From Xanthomonas bonasiae (GTDB taxonomy: Bacteria > Pseudomonadota > Gammaproteobacteria > Xanthomonadales > Xanthomonadaceae), in the NCBI RefSeq assembly GCF_017163705.1, contig NZ_JAFIWB010000010.1, positions 1-64,000 on the forward strand: DNA of 64,000 nt, given 5' to 3'. Position 1 is the stretch's first letter. Each line of letters begins with the position of its first letter. The notes beneath the pieces are model-generated. The model was not told where the DNA came from, made no database searches, and was given only the letters and a program-made list of their open reading frames with translations. Shown here piece by piece: positions 30,371 through 39,282 of the stretch. Made by a program: the position numbers and the translations under genes.

Positions 30371-30409
30371 AGCGCGCCCTTGGCCACGATGCTTCTGCTA
30401 TATCGTTGA
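30272..30409 (+). pseudogene. Truncated copy of the HIT gene 5' end
   Basis: A 45-codon frame whose first ~30 residues (YDCPFCGIAAT, then PSPAPESAVVL) match the start of the intact HIT gene at 36866, after which the sequence diverges into an unrelated end. About 100 bases of upstream sequence are also shared (from about 30185). The copies are roughly 85-90 percent identical. The HIT catalytic motif is absent, so no enzyme can be made. It marks one side of a duplication that brackets the effector/immunity region. Confidence 0.85.
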
Positions 30410-30572
30410 GACCAAGTTCCACTGTTTCGCTTGCATCAAGCCCCGTCATCAATCCCGCAAGCCAACCACGGCTACTGCTAAGTGAACCTGAGCCCGTTGC
30501 TCGCTAGAATAACATCGACCGAAAGCATCAGCTGAAACGTCCAACGCAACCGCATCCACGATGGAAGCCAAA

Positions 30573-31220
30573 ATGAACGAACAGACTGCTATTCCCGTCA
30601 CGATTGCGAGCATATCTCAAGGGAAATTTTTTGTCCTTGAGCCAAGCTTTTGGGGCAATGGCAAACAGCCTGGCATAGAGATTGCCAACAAGAAGCAGCT
30701 TAGGCTTCCCGGGACCTTCATGATCGAGCCACCCAACGGCGATCCAGGCCAGTACCCAGAAATGCCCCATCTGGTCCAGGTACCGGAACTGGGCGGGATG
30801 CCAAGAGATTTTGAAAAGGTGGCGGGCAAATGGATCGTCTCCGATGCGTTGAAACGCGTCTTTGAGTCTGTTGATCCACATGGATTCGCCTTTGCCTCCT
30901 GTAACTTTACTCTCGCCGATGGCTCGACAGGGCCACAATATTATCTTTGTGGGGTACTGCGTTCGCTTGATGCGCTTGATGAGGAGAATTCGCAGGTAAA
31001 AGTCGAATACGAGCGGGATCATCAAAGCGGAGAGGATCTCAAGTTCTACAGCGTGGCTGGTGGCGCCAGCCTCGTTTTCAGACAAGACATTGTTGGGGAC
31101 GCACATGTCTTTCGGCAACCACGAATTGGACTGGATGCGATTTGCGACAACGTGCTTGCAGATGCGCTAAGGGCTGCGAACCTCGATGGTGTTCGACTAC
31201 GGGACGCTGCGGAGATTTGA
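30573..31220 (+). CDS. Imm11-type (DUF1629) immunity protein, probable X-Tfi
   Basis: 215-residue cytosolic-looking protein of the DUF1629/Imm11 type, a family found next to AHH nuclease toxins. Recognisable stretches are VPELGGMPRDFEKV, KWIVSDALKRVFESVDPHGF and LVFRQDIVGDAHVFR. It lies 42 bases before the AHH effector gene on the same strand, the usual immunity-before-effector order of Xanthomonas type IV-secreted toxins. Its inferred job is to neutralise that toxin in the producer. The ATG at 30573 has GGAAG five bases upstream; an ATG at 30561 in the same frame is possible. Confidence 0.8.
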   Translation: MNEQTAIPVTIASISQGKFFVLEPSFWGNGKQPGIEIANKKQLRLPGTFMIEPPNGDPGQYPEMPHLVQVPELGGMPRDFEKVAGKWIVSDALKRVFESVDPHGFAFASCNFTLADGSTGPQYYLCGVLRSLDALDEENSQVKVEYERDHQSGEDLKFYSVAGGASLVFRQDIVGDAHVFRQPRIGLDAICDNVLADALRAANLDGVRLRDAAEI

Positions 31221-31262
31221 TTTCCCCATCGGTTTGAAGCGTTTCGCCGCAGGAGCATTGTC

Positions 31263-34094
31263 ATGTCCGACACACCTGTCTTCCAGGGGCATCACGTCAT
31301 CGAGCAAGCTGCGTATGGCCGCAGCGAGCTATTGCAAGCGCTATCAGAACGCGGCTTGTTCGATCTCCATGGTCCGCGCAATATCCTCAATCTGCCCGCC
31401 GACAAAGCGTTGGCAGCACAGATGGGGTTATCGCCTCACCCGGGCGGACCACTCGGCGCCTACACTGACGAACTTGCGGCCGCGCTTCAGCGGCTGGAAA
31501 TTTCTCCGGACGGCCAAGCCACGCTGCTTGGGGACCAAGCAGCAGCGCAACGCATCGCGGCCAGGGTCAATGGCCTGACCGACACGCTTAAAGCGGGGCT
31601 GGTCAATGGCGACCTCGTAAGCAACACGCCGCAAGGCATGACACCAGAGCTGGCAAATGCGCGGATCCGCGCGTTTCATGGCGATCTCGCGGGGTACCAA
31701 CAGCGCCACGCTGCCCAGATTCGCGACTTGGGAAGGATGGCAGGGGCCGAGGCGCAATGGGCTGGGGTCACGCGGTCGGAAGGCAACGTCAGGCTGGCAT
31801 TGGACGCCATCGACCAGCCTGGGTCTTCGACCCTCAGCGACAGATGGGGTGGCCGGCAATCACTCGGCACAGCGATTGCCGAGGCGAACCAAGCCGGCCG
31901 CTTGCCACTCACCGAATCGGTGGAAACGCGTCTACGCCTCGCGTTCGCCAGGGAGATGCCGCCGGTTCTCGCGCGGCCGCCGGCTGCGCCCCGGATGCCC
32001 GGTGCCCCAGGCGAAGGCGGCGGCGTGGCAGGTGAAGGTCTCGCAGCAGAAGCGGCTGTAGCACGCGGGTCGATTTCTGGGGCTCGCGTCCTCGGTGCTG
32101 CCGGCGTAGCGCTGATGGCTTATGACTTCACGGTTACCGGCCACCGCGTCGTCCAACTTCATACGCAGGGCAACGACACCGGTGCTGCGTCGGCAGCTAC
32201 CCACTTTGTTGGCCGCAACGCTGGCGGCATCGCTGGCGGTTTTTTGCTCGGTGCAGGCTATGGGGTCGCCACCGGCTCGTGGACCGGTCCGGGCGCGCTC
32301 GCGACCGGTCTGGTCGGTGGCGTCGCTGGCGCCTACCTTGGCGAGCGCTGGGCCGAGAAACAGGACATCGACCGGATCTACACGCAGCCCGACCGCAGTG
32401 GCAACGAGTGGACCCGCAACCCGGAGGATCCACAAGGCACGTGGACGCGCACCGTCAGCGCTCCGTTGCCGAACGGCGGCTATCGGGAGACGCGCCTGGT
32501 TGCCGCTGGCCGCCTTGCCGATGAGCTGAATTATCGCGCGGCCAACGACTCGTATTCACTCGGACTGGCGAATCCACCCAAACCCCAGGATCCGTACCGC
32601 CTGGATGCCAAGGCCGAAACGCATCCGCCACGCGAGCCTTTTGAAACCGGCCGCGACTACGTGCGCGATCCGCAGACCGGAGGTTGGCAGCTTGAAATCA
32701 GGGAGAATATCGACGGCAAGATACCGATCACCCGTAACACGCCGGTCAGCCCGGAGCGTGCGACTGCGTTGGAGCAACAATCGCAGACGATCATCGCGCA
32801 GAACGCCGCCAACACTCCGGAAGCGATAGCGGCCCGTTACCAGATCGCCTATCACCAGTTCGGCTGGAGTGAGTTCACCAATCGCGAGCCAGTGCCACAG
32901 GCAATTACCAACGCCCGTACGCAACCGCAGCCGCTCCAGGCTTCCGACGGTAATGCCTATACCCGCGACGCCAACGGCGAATGGAGCACACCTGGCACGT
33001 TCTATGGCACCAATCCAGCGACCGGCAACACGCGCGAGGAATTGAACCGTACGTGGCAGAGTCAGCAGACCGGGCTTCAGGACATGGCGGCGATGGCTGA
33101 GGTAGCGCGCAACAACCCTACGCCCACGCAGAGCGGCTTGCGCAGCCAGGTCGCCGGCATCTACGCACGCGCTCACATTCCACGCACCGACGCGCAGATC
33201 GACGCGGCGACGGCCGCAGTGGCGCAAGACCACGCGCGTGACACAGGCAAGCAGATGCCCTTCTTTCTGCAGCTGCAGAAGGATGGTTCGATCAACACCG
33301 TGGTTGGCGAGAATGACGACCGCATGGAGATCAGAACTACCACGACGGCAGAAGAGATATCGCAAGCAGAAAGACAGCAGGCGAAGCCGGCCGACGCTAC
33401 CCAACCCAATCCCTCCACTCAAGCGCCCCAGACACAGCAACCTGCAGCGCCGTCGTCGGGAGCGCCCTTGCCCAGTACGCCGTCGCCGGAGGCGGTACCC
33501 GGGAGGTCGTCATCGCTGGATAGCCCGACACCGAAGCATGCAGCGGCTACAAGCGCGATTACGGCGCAGGTCGACGCACCGGCAATGCAGGTGGGCGCAC
33601 GCTCGAACATAGCGCAGGATTCGCACGTAGACGATCAGCCGCCCGTGGATCGTCAGAGCATTGCCGGCCCGAAGCCGCAAGACGCCGCGTTGGTGGGCCA
33701 GATACGGTCCTCCATTGCCAAGCTCGATGAAAGCGCCAACAAGCCTTGGGACGAGCGCAGTGATCGCATGGTCGCTAGCGCCTACAAGATGGCAGTTGAA
33801 GCAGGATTCAAACCCGGCGACAAGGTGGACGTTGCATTGAATGCGCCGACCGATAAGTTCGCTGGGGGGGAGACGATGTTCGTGATGCGCAGTGGCCCTG
33901 GCGCCTCCCCGGATCCTTTCGCCAACCGTGCCCAGATGCCAACCAGCGAGGCGCTGGCCGCAGCCCCGGAACAACAGTACCTGGCCGCTAGCCAGGCACG
34001 CGATACCCAGGAGCAAACGCGATTGCAAGAGCTCGCGCAGGCACGCGACAACAGCCAGAACGACCCGAGCAGAAGCGGGCCAAGAATGTCCTAG
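31263..34094 (+). CDS. AHH-nuclease effector with XVIPCD, probable X-T4SS toxin (X-Tfe)
   Basis: 943-residue modular toxin. Residues 5-65 are an AHH/HNH-type nuclease domain with GHHVIEQ (His10-His11) and HGPRNILNLP. A glycine-rich, membrane-prone segment is at about 275-360, followed by repeats of a linker domain rich in Asn/Thr/Tyr (about 370-700). A Pro/Gln/Ser linker lies at about 700-790. The C-terminal 140 residues are the Xanthomonas VirD4-interacting domain (VGQIRSSIAKLDE, SDRMVASAYKMAVEAGF, ETMFVMRSG, then a Gln-rich tail), the signal for secretion into rival bacteria by the X-type IV system. ATG at 31263 has AGGAG upstream. No T4SS machinery is in this window. Secretion and killing are inferred from domains. 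Confidence 0.85.
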   Translation: MSDTPVFQGHHVIEQAAYGRSELLQALSERGLFDLHGPRNILNLPADKALAAQMGLSPHPGGPLGAYTDELAAALQRLEISPDGQATLLGDQAAAQRIAARVNGLTDTLKAGLVNGDLVSNTPQGMTPELANARIRAFHGDLAGYQQRHAAQIRDLGRMAGAEAQWAGVTRSEGNVRLALDAIDQPGSSTLSDRWGGRQSLGTAIAEANQAGRLPLTESVETRLRLAFAREMPPVLARPPAAPRMPGAPGEGGGVAGEGLAAEAAVARGSISGARVLGAAGVALMAYDFTVTGHRVVQLHTQGNDTGAASAATHFVGRNAGGIAGGFLLGAGYGVATGSWTGPGALATGLVGGVAGAYLGERWAEKQDIDRIYTQPDRSGNEWTRNPEDPQGTWTRTVSAPLPNGGYRETRLVAAGRLADELNYRAANDSYSLGLANPPKPQDPYRLDAKAETHPPREPFETGRDYVRDPQTGGWQLEIRENIDGKIPITRNTPVSPERATALEQQSQTIIAQNAANTPEAIAARYQIAYHQFGWSEFTNREPVPQAITNARTQPQPLQASDGNAYTRDANGEWSTPGTFYGTNPATGNTREELNRTWQSQQTGLQDMAAMAEVARNNPTPTQSGLRSQVAGIYARAHIPRTDAQIDAATAAVAQDHARDTGKQMPFFLQLQKDGSINTVVGENDDRMEIRTTTTAEEISQAERQQAKPADATQPNPSTQAPQTQQPAAPSSGAPLPSTPSPEAVPGRSSSLDSPTPKHAAATSAITAQVDAPAMQVGARSNIAQDSHVDDQPPVDRQSIAGPKPQDAALVGQIRSSIAKLDESANKPWDERSDRMVASAYKMAVEAGFKPGDKVDVALNAPTDKFAGGETMFVMRSGPGASPDPFANRAQMPTSEALAAAPEQQYLAASQARDTQEQTRLQELAQARDNSQNDPSRSGPRMS

Positions 34095-34194
34095 CCGGGC
34101 TAAGCATCTGACTGACACTAATTTGAGACTTTGACGCTGAAAGAAGCCATCTTCCGCGCTAGTGTCTCTACGGTGCTTCAAGCTAGGAACAACA

Positions 34195-34653
34195 ATGGCC
34201 AAGAAATCTGACGCAAAACGAAGATCTAAGTTGAAGGAACGCCGAAAAAGAGCTGAAGAAGCTCAGGCGAGACCAAAGACTGGGCTGAGTAAGGTTGAAA
34301 GGTGGATGGCGGCTTTTGATGCTGAGCGCAACATCATTGCTGAACTCATAGGGGAAGACGGAACTGTTCTCGCCTACGTTGAAGGTGACGATACCGATTC
34401 CTGGACGGTCGTAGTGGATAATGACCCTGTCGCCGGCACAAGTGATGAGGTAGCCACGCTTGGCTGGCTTCTCGATGCAGCGGTCGATGACATCGCAGCT
34501 GGCAACGCGCCTGTACTGGTTTTATCGCTCTGGCTCGTTGAGCAAGTTGAAACACGCTGTGAGGCAGCGAACATCGAATGGCACGATTTCCTGCGCTCTC
34601 TCTTGCCCATTGAGAAGCAACATATGCCGCTCCCACAACAACGCACGATGTGA
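34195..34653 (+). CDS. Hypothetical protein with basic N-terminus
   Basis: 152-residue protein that I do not recognise. The first 40 residues are strongly basic (KKSDAKRRSKLKERRKRAEE), then a compact acidic domain follows (ERNIIAELIGEDGTVLAYVEG, then a helical C-terminal half). The ATG at 34195 has AGGAAC upstream; an in-frame start at 34162 is less likely. It follows the effector gene after 100 bases and may belong to the same acquired block. A second, weak immunity role is possible but nothing in the sequence demands it. Confidence 0.6.
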   Translation: MAKKSDAKRRSKLKERRKRAEEAQARPKTGLSKVERWMAAFDAERNIIAELIGEDGTVLAYVEGDDTDSWTVVVDNDPVAGTSDEVATLGWLLDAAVDDIAAGNAPVLVLSLWLVEQVETRCEAANIEWHDFLRSLLPIEKQHMPLPQQRTM

Positions 34654-34826
34654 TAGCTCTTGCACCAAAGATCGGGGCAGCTCAACCTGACCCCATTACT
34701 CGGACGTGGCAGGAATTGAAAGCCGTGTTGGGTGCACGCATCGACGAGGGGCTTGCGGGCAAGGTGTCCGCCAAGAGCGTCGGCGACATTCTCGATGAAG
34801 AACTGGCCGGGGGCCGCCGCGTTTGA
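34650..34826 (+). pseudogene. parD-like antitoxin remnant
   Basis: The last ~45 codons encode an antitoxin-like C-terminus (TWQELKAVLGARIDEGLAGK, then SVGDILDEEL) that ends in a TGA overlapping the TTG start of the parE remnant (TTGA), as in intact parDE operons. The normal DNA-binding N-terminus is missing. The frame can be opened only from a GTG at 34650 through unrelated residues, and that GTG overlaps the end of the upstream gene. The upstream break lies near 34685-34705. Confidence 0.65.
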
Positions 34827-35133
34827 CCAAGCGCTACGTCCTCACCGAGGCGGCGGAGGCCGATCTGCGCGGGGTCGTCCGCTACACGATGCAGCGCTGG
34901 GGCGAACCGCAGGGGCGCCGTTACATCGCAGACCTGGAACTGGGCATTGCTCGCCTCGCAGAGGGTGACGGACCTTTCAAGGAGCTGAGCACGCTCTACA
35001 CCCGGCGCTGCGGGTGGCGCACTACGCACACCACTACGTCTTCTGCTTGCCCCGTGAGAGCGCACCAGCGTTGATCGTGGCGATCTTTCACGAACGCATG
35101 GACTTGATGGCTCGCCTGGCCGACAGGCTGTAG
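34823..35133 (+). pseudogene. Frameshifted parE-type toxin
   Basis: The first 60 codons encode the N-terminal two-thirds of a ParE/RelE toxin (YVLTEAAEADLRGVVRYTMQ, then GPFKELSTLY). After TAC at about 34998-35000 an extra AC (TACAC) shifts the frame. Skipping those two bases restores a normal C-terminus (ALRVAHYAHHYVFCLP, then IVAIFHERMDLMARLADRL) to a TAG at 35131-35133. Read as it stands, the protein would end at 35074 with an unrelated tail, so the toxin is probably dead. This agrees with the truncated antitoxin in front. Confidence 0.8.
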
Positions 35134-35625
35134 TTCCACTTCCAGGCCACCGTCCGGCCATCCAGGCCGCTCCGCTTAGCCCGTGCCCCACCACTCGAAC
35201 AGGGCCGACATTTGCGGCCGCCGGCCAACTTCTCGCCCTGTGTGCCAGCAGCCATGCGCATGCGCTGCAGACAGAATTTGGTGCGACCTAGCAAACGGCG
35301 TCGCGGTGGCGGATGACAGAAGCCACTAGCGCGCGCCTACGCCCGCACAGGTTCCCGAGACGGAGACCAGTGTCCGGTTGTGGTTGAACCCGTAGGCGAC
35401 GTGCTCTCCCTCGAATGTCGCCCCTTCGAGTTTGCCGACATAGGCGTCGTAACTGTCGCAGAGTTCATTGACCAGCAAAAAGTCCCGACCCCCCAGTATT
35501 GACAGAGCCGACCAGCGTCACAGTTCAATGCCGCTTAGGCCTTTGTCTAAGCGGCATGCCCTACACGCGTAGTAACATTGGGTCGATGCATACGATTTGC
35601 ATCGCGTAGACCATAAGGAAATCAG
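35134..35625. other. Intergenic region with possible gene remnant and perfect hairpin
   Basis: On the minus strand about 35332-35480 a coherent frame without a good start (LVNELCDSYDAYVGKLEG, then FEGEHVAYGFNHNRTL) runs to a TAG at 35332; it looks like the C-terminal end of a lost gene that I cannot name. At 35528-35557 an 11-base perfect inverted repeat (ATGCCGCTTAG / CTAAGCGGCAT, eight-base loop) stands before the next gene. The rest holds nothing I can support. Confidence 0.4.
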
Positions 35626-36507
35626 ATGATTAAGTATATTTTCGGCGTATCGCTTCTTTTGGCTTCCACAGGTGCGAATGCGGCGATTCCTGTCCCTTGC
35701 AGCACGTGCAAAACGGACGACGACTTCCGGACGCGGGCCATGCTTGAGGAAGCCATCGGAAATCGGGGTGGCACTTATTGGGTCTACAATCTCGCTGACA
35801 ACACGGTTCAGAAGTGGACGATCAAGGCAAGCAGTGGCGGAGGCGGCGGTCCAGTCCCTACCTCAGTGCCAAGCTATCTTCGAGGCGTCGCACCGGCAAG
35901 CAATGGTCAAACGAAGGGCACAGTGGAAGCCTCCGTAGTCGGCGAGGTTCAAGCAGGGCACAAGGTATTTATCGAGGGCGGCGGCTCTCTCCGCCCGATC
36001 TACAGCGTGCCAGTTTCAATGCTAAATATGGCCGTTACGAACAACCAGACGGCGTACGACGTAGTTTGGGACCAAAATCTCAAGGGTCAGATCGAATCAA
36101 AGTTTGCGAACAGAGATTTCGTTTTGAGTGTGGTCAAGGCAACCTTCTTGGCCGAACTGACCAACATGCTTCAATACACATCAAACTATCTTGGCCTTAA
36201 GGATCAAGCGCGGGTCGTATTTCGTCTAGTCCTGTCAGATGGCTCGTACGTCGATTTCTTCTGGGATCCCCTAGACACGACCGCGGATGCTCAGGAGAAC
36301 AGCGCCAGAACCGCTACCGGCCAAGTCATCCCCGAGAATATCCAACAGCTGCAAGGAAAGTGGGTCGGCGAGACCGATAATTTGGGCGCTTTCGTCGAGC
36401 ACGCGGCTAGGCTCGGTGCTTCAATCGAATATGTGGGTGAAGGCAACTGGATAAATTCCATATCTTGCTCGCCGAAGAGCTGTATCGTTGAGCGCAACAT
36501 GCGCTGA
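35626..36507 (+). CDS. Exported protein of unknown function
   Basis: 293-residue protein with a Sec signal peptide (residues 1-19, LLLASTGANA), followed by a CSTC motif that could form a disulphide or bind metal, a Gly/Ser/Pro linker (about 70-85), and a C-terminal domain (about 90-293) with two further cysteines (SISCSPKSCIV). No family recognised. AAGGAAA lies eight bases before the ATG. Base composition is lower in GC than the core genes. It is flanked by two unrelated perfect hairpins (35528-35557 and 36549-36572). It lies within the duplication-bracketed segment and so is probably acquired. Confidence 0.7.
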   Translation: MIKYIFGVSLLLASTGANAAIPVPCSTCKTDDDFRTRAMLEEAIGNRGGTYWVYNLADNTVQKWTIKASSGGGGGPVPTSVPSYLRGVAPASNGQTKGTVEASVVGEVQAGHKVFIEGGGSLRPIYSVPVSMLNMAVTNNQTAYDVVWDQNLKGQIESKFANRDFVLSVVKATFLAELTNMLQYTSNYLGLKDQARVVFRLVLSDGSYVDFFWDPLDTTADAQENSARTATGQVIPENIQQLQGKWVGETDNLGAFVEHAARLGASIEYVGEGNWINSISCSPKSCIVERNMR

Positions 36508-36548
36508 CGCTTGGCTTTTTTTCTAAGCTCCGGAATTGAGCTACCTAA

Positions 36549-36572
36549 CCGGTCCTGGACGCCCAGGACCGG
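36549..36572. repeat. Perfect 10-bp hairpin
   Basis: CCGGTCCTGG (36549-36558) and CCAGGACCGG (36563-36572) pair perfectly around a four-base loop, 42 bases after the exported-protein stop. There is no T-run directly after it, so it is not a classic terminator, though it could stabilise the 3' end of the mRNA. Confidence 0.75.
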
Positions 36573-36782
36573 CGAAGTTACGACACGCGGAACGTGGATG
36601 TATGGTCGTGGAATTCGCAGCGGAGAGCCGCAGCGCCCTGAGCTTATCCCTCGACTAGAGTCAACTTTTCACCTAATTCGCCCGGACAGGCATACCAAAT
36701 GCGGCAGAAGCTAGGGGTAGAGTGCACTTCCCTTCGGCCATCATCGCCTGGCGACGCAAAGATCTGTTATAGCTCACCACCC

Positions 36783-36967
36783 GGATTGTCCGATTGACGG
36801 CTAGCCAGAGCGCCCCACAAAATCCGTTCCCGCCCCACAGTGGGTTCTCTTCGCCGTTGCGCCTCATGCAGCACGCTCCCCCCGGGTACGACTGTCCGTT
36901 CTGCGGGATTGCGGCCACGCTGCCCTCGCCTGCACCGGAATCGGCCGTTGTGCTGGTGGATGCCAAC
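36783..36967 (+). repeat. Direct repeat, right copy (HIT gene start)
   Basis: Partner of 30185-30370 in the same orientation. It covers about 85 bases of leader and the first ~33 codons of the intact HIT gene, so this is the original copy or the one that kept function. The 36573-36782 stretch before it holds no gene I can support. Confidence 0.85.
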
Positions 36968-37312
36968 GTGTTCGCCTTGGTGCCGACGCACCACTATGGC
37001 GGCATCCAAGGCAACTGCCTGGTGATCCCGCGTGGCCACTACGAGAACGTGTTGGACATGCCGGACGACCTGGGCCGCGAGGTCTTCCGCGCCACGCGGC
37101 GCCTGGCGCACGCGATGCTGGCGGCCTTCGGCTGCGACGGCATCTCCACGCGCCAACACAACGGGCCGGCCGGCAATCAGGATGTGTGGCACTACCACCT
37201 GCACGTGTTCCCGCGCTACACGAATGACGGGCTGTATGGGGGGCAGAAAGTGCGCTACGCCACCGAGCAACGCATTGCGCTGGCCGCACGTCTCCGGGCT
37301 GCTTTGCCGTAG
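36866..37312 (+). CDS. HIT family protein
   Basis: 148-residue member of the histidine triad nucleotide-binding/hydrolase superfamily. The catalytic triad motif reads HYHLHVFPR (around residue 112), and the N-terminus carries a CPFCG zinc-like pair. Such enzymes cleave nucleoside phosphoramidates or dinucleoside polyphosphates; the exact substrate is unknown. The ATG at 36866 follows the leader shared with the truncated copy at 30272; the frame is open upstream to 36794. GC content returns to the chromosomal level here, marking the edge of the accessory region. Confidence 0.88.
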   Translation: MQHAPPGYDCPFCGIAATLPSPAPESAVVLVDANVFALVPTHHYGGIQGNCLVIPRGHYENVLDMPDDLGREVFRATRRLAHAMLAAFGCDGISTRQHNGPAGNQDVWHYHLHVFPRYTNDGLYGGQKVRYATEQRIALAARLRAALP

Positions 37313-37656
37313 CGTGCCCGCCCTGGTGGTGCCGGACTTCGTGGCGCTGTGCCGGCGCGTGCTGGAACATCATGGCTACGCGGTGACGCTGCTCGCCGGC
37401 TGACGCCGCGCAGGGCGTGCCTCCTCGGTAGCCGGCGGGCCACGTGCCCCGCAGCGCGCTCTTCCCGTGGCCGGTTGCCGCCAGTTTCGACGTGATGGCA
37501 ATGCGCCAGGAGCGGGTTTTGCGCGCGCTCCGGTGCTCCGCCCCCGATGTGCGCGCTGCGAGGTCGGCGCTGCTGCCTGCCAGGCGCATCGCGATGGACT
37601 TTCGAACAGGACAGGGGAAAGATGCAGCGAGCTCCGTCTCTCAACGGCCAGGTGTC
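37313..37656. other. Intergenic region, no clear gene
   Basis: A short coherent frame directly after HIT (about 37315-37403, ALVVPDFVALCRRVLEHHGY) looks like the tail of a lost gene but has no start and no recognised family. The rest up to the TPR gene holds nothing I can support. Confidence 0.4.
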
Positions 37657-39282
37657 ATGAGCGCCAAACGCTTTGTTGCCGCATCCCTCCTGGCCATCGT
37701 GGTTGCGGCCGATGCATCGGCTCACGACCCCATGCACGACCATGCCGCGATGGAGCGGCTGGGCAGCGTCAGCTTCGCGACCTCGTGCAATGCGGCGGCG
37801 CAGCCGCGGTTCGATCGTGCGGTGGCGTTGATGCATTCCTTCCAGTTCGGCCCGGCGATCGAGGGTTATCGCGCGGTGCTGGAGGCCGACCCCGGCTGCG
37901 CCATCGCCTATTGGGGCATCGCGCTGAGCAGTTGGAGCAATCCGTTCGCCGGGTTCAAGTCTCCCGCGCAACTGCAGCAGGGGTTGAACGCGGTCAACGC
38001 GGGGCGGGCGCTGAAGGCCAAGACCCCGCGCGAGCAGGCCTATCTGGAGGCGGTGGCGCATCTGTATGTGGACGCCGACCGCCTGGACCAGGACGCGCGC
38101 ACCCTGGCCTACGAGCAGGCGATGGCACGGCTGGCCGCCGCCTACCCCAAGGACACCGAAGCGCGCATCTTCTACGCCCTGGCGCTGGCCGCGGCCGCCA
38201 ATCCCGCGGACAAGACCTATGCGAAACAGCTGAAGGCCGGCGCGATCCTGGAGACGCTGTTCGCCAAGTATCCCGATCATCCGGGCCTGGCCCACTACAT
38301 CATTCACGCCTACGACGAGCCGGCCCTGGCGTCGCGCGCCGCGGGCGCCGCAAAGCGCTACGGCGCGATCGCGCCGTCCACGCCGCACGCGCTGCACATG
38401 CCCTCGCATACCTTCACCCGGATCGGCGACTGGCAGGCGTCCATCGACACCAACCTGGCCTCGGCCGCGTCGGCGCGCGCCGCAGGGCAGCCGGCCGATG
38501 AGCTGCACGCCAGCGACTACATGATCTACGGCTATCTGCAGACCGGGCAGGACAAGGCCGCCGGGCAATTGGCCGATGCGTCGGCGCAGGTCTTCGCGCG
38601 GTTCGATCCGGCCAAGGCGAACGGCGCGGCGCCGGCCTCGGCCGCCTATTACGCCCGCGCCGCGATTCCGGCGCGCTACGCGCTGGAGCGCCGCGATTGG
38701 GCGCAGGCGGCCACGCTCGAGTCCGTGCCGAGCCGTTTTCCCTATGCCGATTCGATCACCTATTTCGCCCGTGGGCTGGGCGCGGCGCATCTGAACGACG
38801 GCGCCGGCGCACGCGCGGCAATCGCGTCGCTGGACCAACTCCACGCCACGTTGGCCAAGCAGGGCGAGGACTATTGGGCCGAGCAGACGGATATTCAGCG
38901 GCGGGAAGTGGCCGCGCTCCTGGCGCTGCAGGAAGGGCATGTGGCCGACGCGCTGACGGGCATGCGCCAGGCGGCCGATCTGGAGGACAAGACGCAGTTG
39001 GCCTCGGTCACGCCCGGCCCGCTGGCACCGGCCCGGGAAATGCTGGGCGAGATGTTGCTGGCCCAGAATCAACCGGCCGACGCGCTGACGGCGTTCGAAG
39101 CCTCGCTCGTGCAGGAGCCCAATCGCTTCTGGTCGCTGTACGGCGCGGCCGCGTCGGCCAGGCAGGCGGGCGACGGCGACAAGGCCCACGTCTATTTCCA
39201 GAAGCTGCTGGCCGTGGCGCAGCGCGCGGACCGCCCCGAGCGTCCGCAATTGATCGAGGCGCGCCAGCAAGCCCGGCAGTGA
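37657..39282 (+). CDS. Exported tetratricopeptide-repeat protein
   Basis: 541-residue protein with a signal peptide (residues 1-24, LLAIVVAADASA) followed by a His/Asp-rich segment (HDPMHDHAAM) and then helical TPR-like repeats throughout (for example FDRAVALMHSFQFGPAIEGYRAVL near 50; AREMLGEMLLAQNQPADALTAFEASL near 475). A central conserved block HALHMPSHTFTRIGDWQASI is typical of a widespread uncharacterised periplasmic family. It is probably a scaffold for protein-protein contacts. The ATG at 37657 places the signal peptide at the N-terminus; the longer frame from 37444 does not. Confidence 0.8.
   Translation: MSAKRFVAASLLAIVVAADASAHDPMHDHAAMERLGSVSFATSCNAAAQPRFDRAVALMHSFQFGPAIEGYRAVLEADPGCAIAYWGIALSSWSNPFAGFKSPAQLQQGLNAVNAGRALKAKTPREQAYLEAVAHLYVDADRLDQDARTLAYEQAMARLAAAYPKDTEARIFYALALAAAANPADKTYAKQLKAGAILETLFAKYPDHPGLAHYIIHAYDEPALASRAAGAAKRYGAIAPSTPHALHMPSHTFTRIGDWQASIDTNLASAASARAAGQPADELHASDYMIYGYLQTGQDKAAGQLADASAQVFARFDPAKANGAAPASAAYYARAAIPARYALERRDWAQAATLESVPSRFPYADSITYFARGLGAAHLNDGAGARAAIASLDQLHATLAKQGEDYWAEQTDIQRREVAALLALQEGHVADALTGMRQAADLEDKTQLASVTPGPLAPAREMLGEMLLAQNQPADALTAFEASLVQEPNRFWSLYGAAASARQAGDGDKAHVYFQKLLAVAQRADRPERPQLIEARQQARQ

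Noticed and set aside
34660-34705. Possible insertion-sequence end (TCAACCTGACCCCATTAC)
   Set aside because: It sits at the break of the parD remnant, but no matching inverted end or transposase is visible, so no mobile element can be supported.
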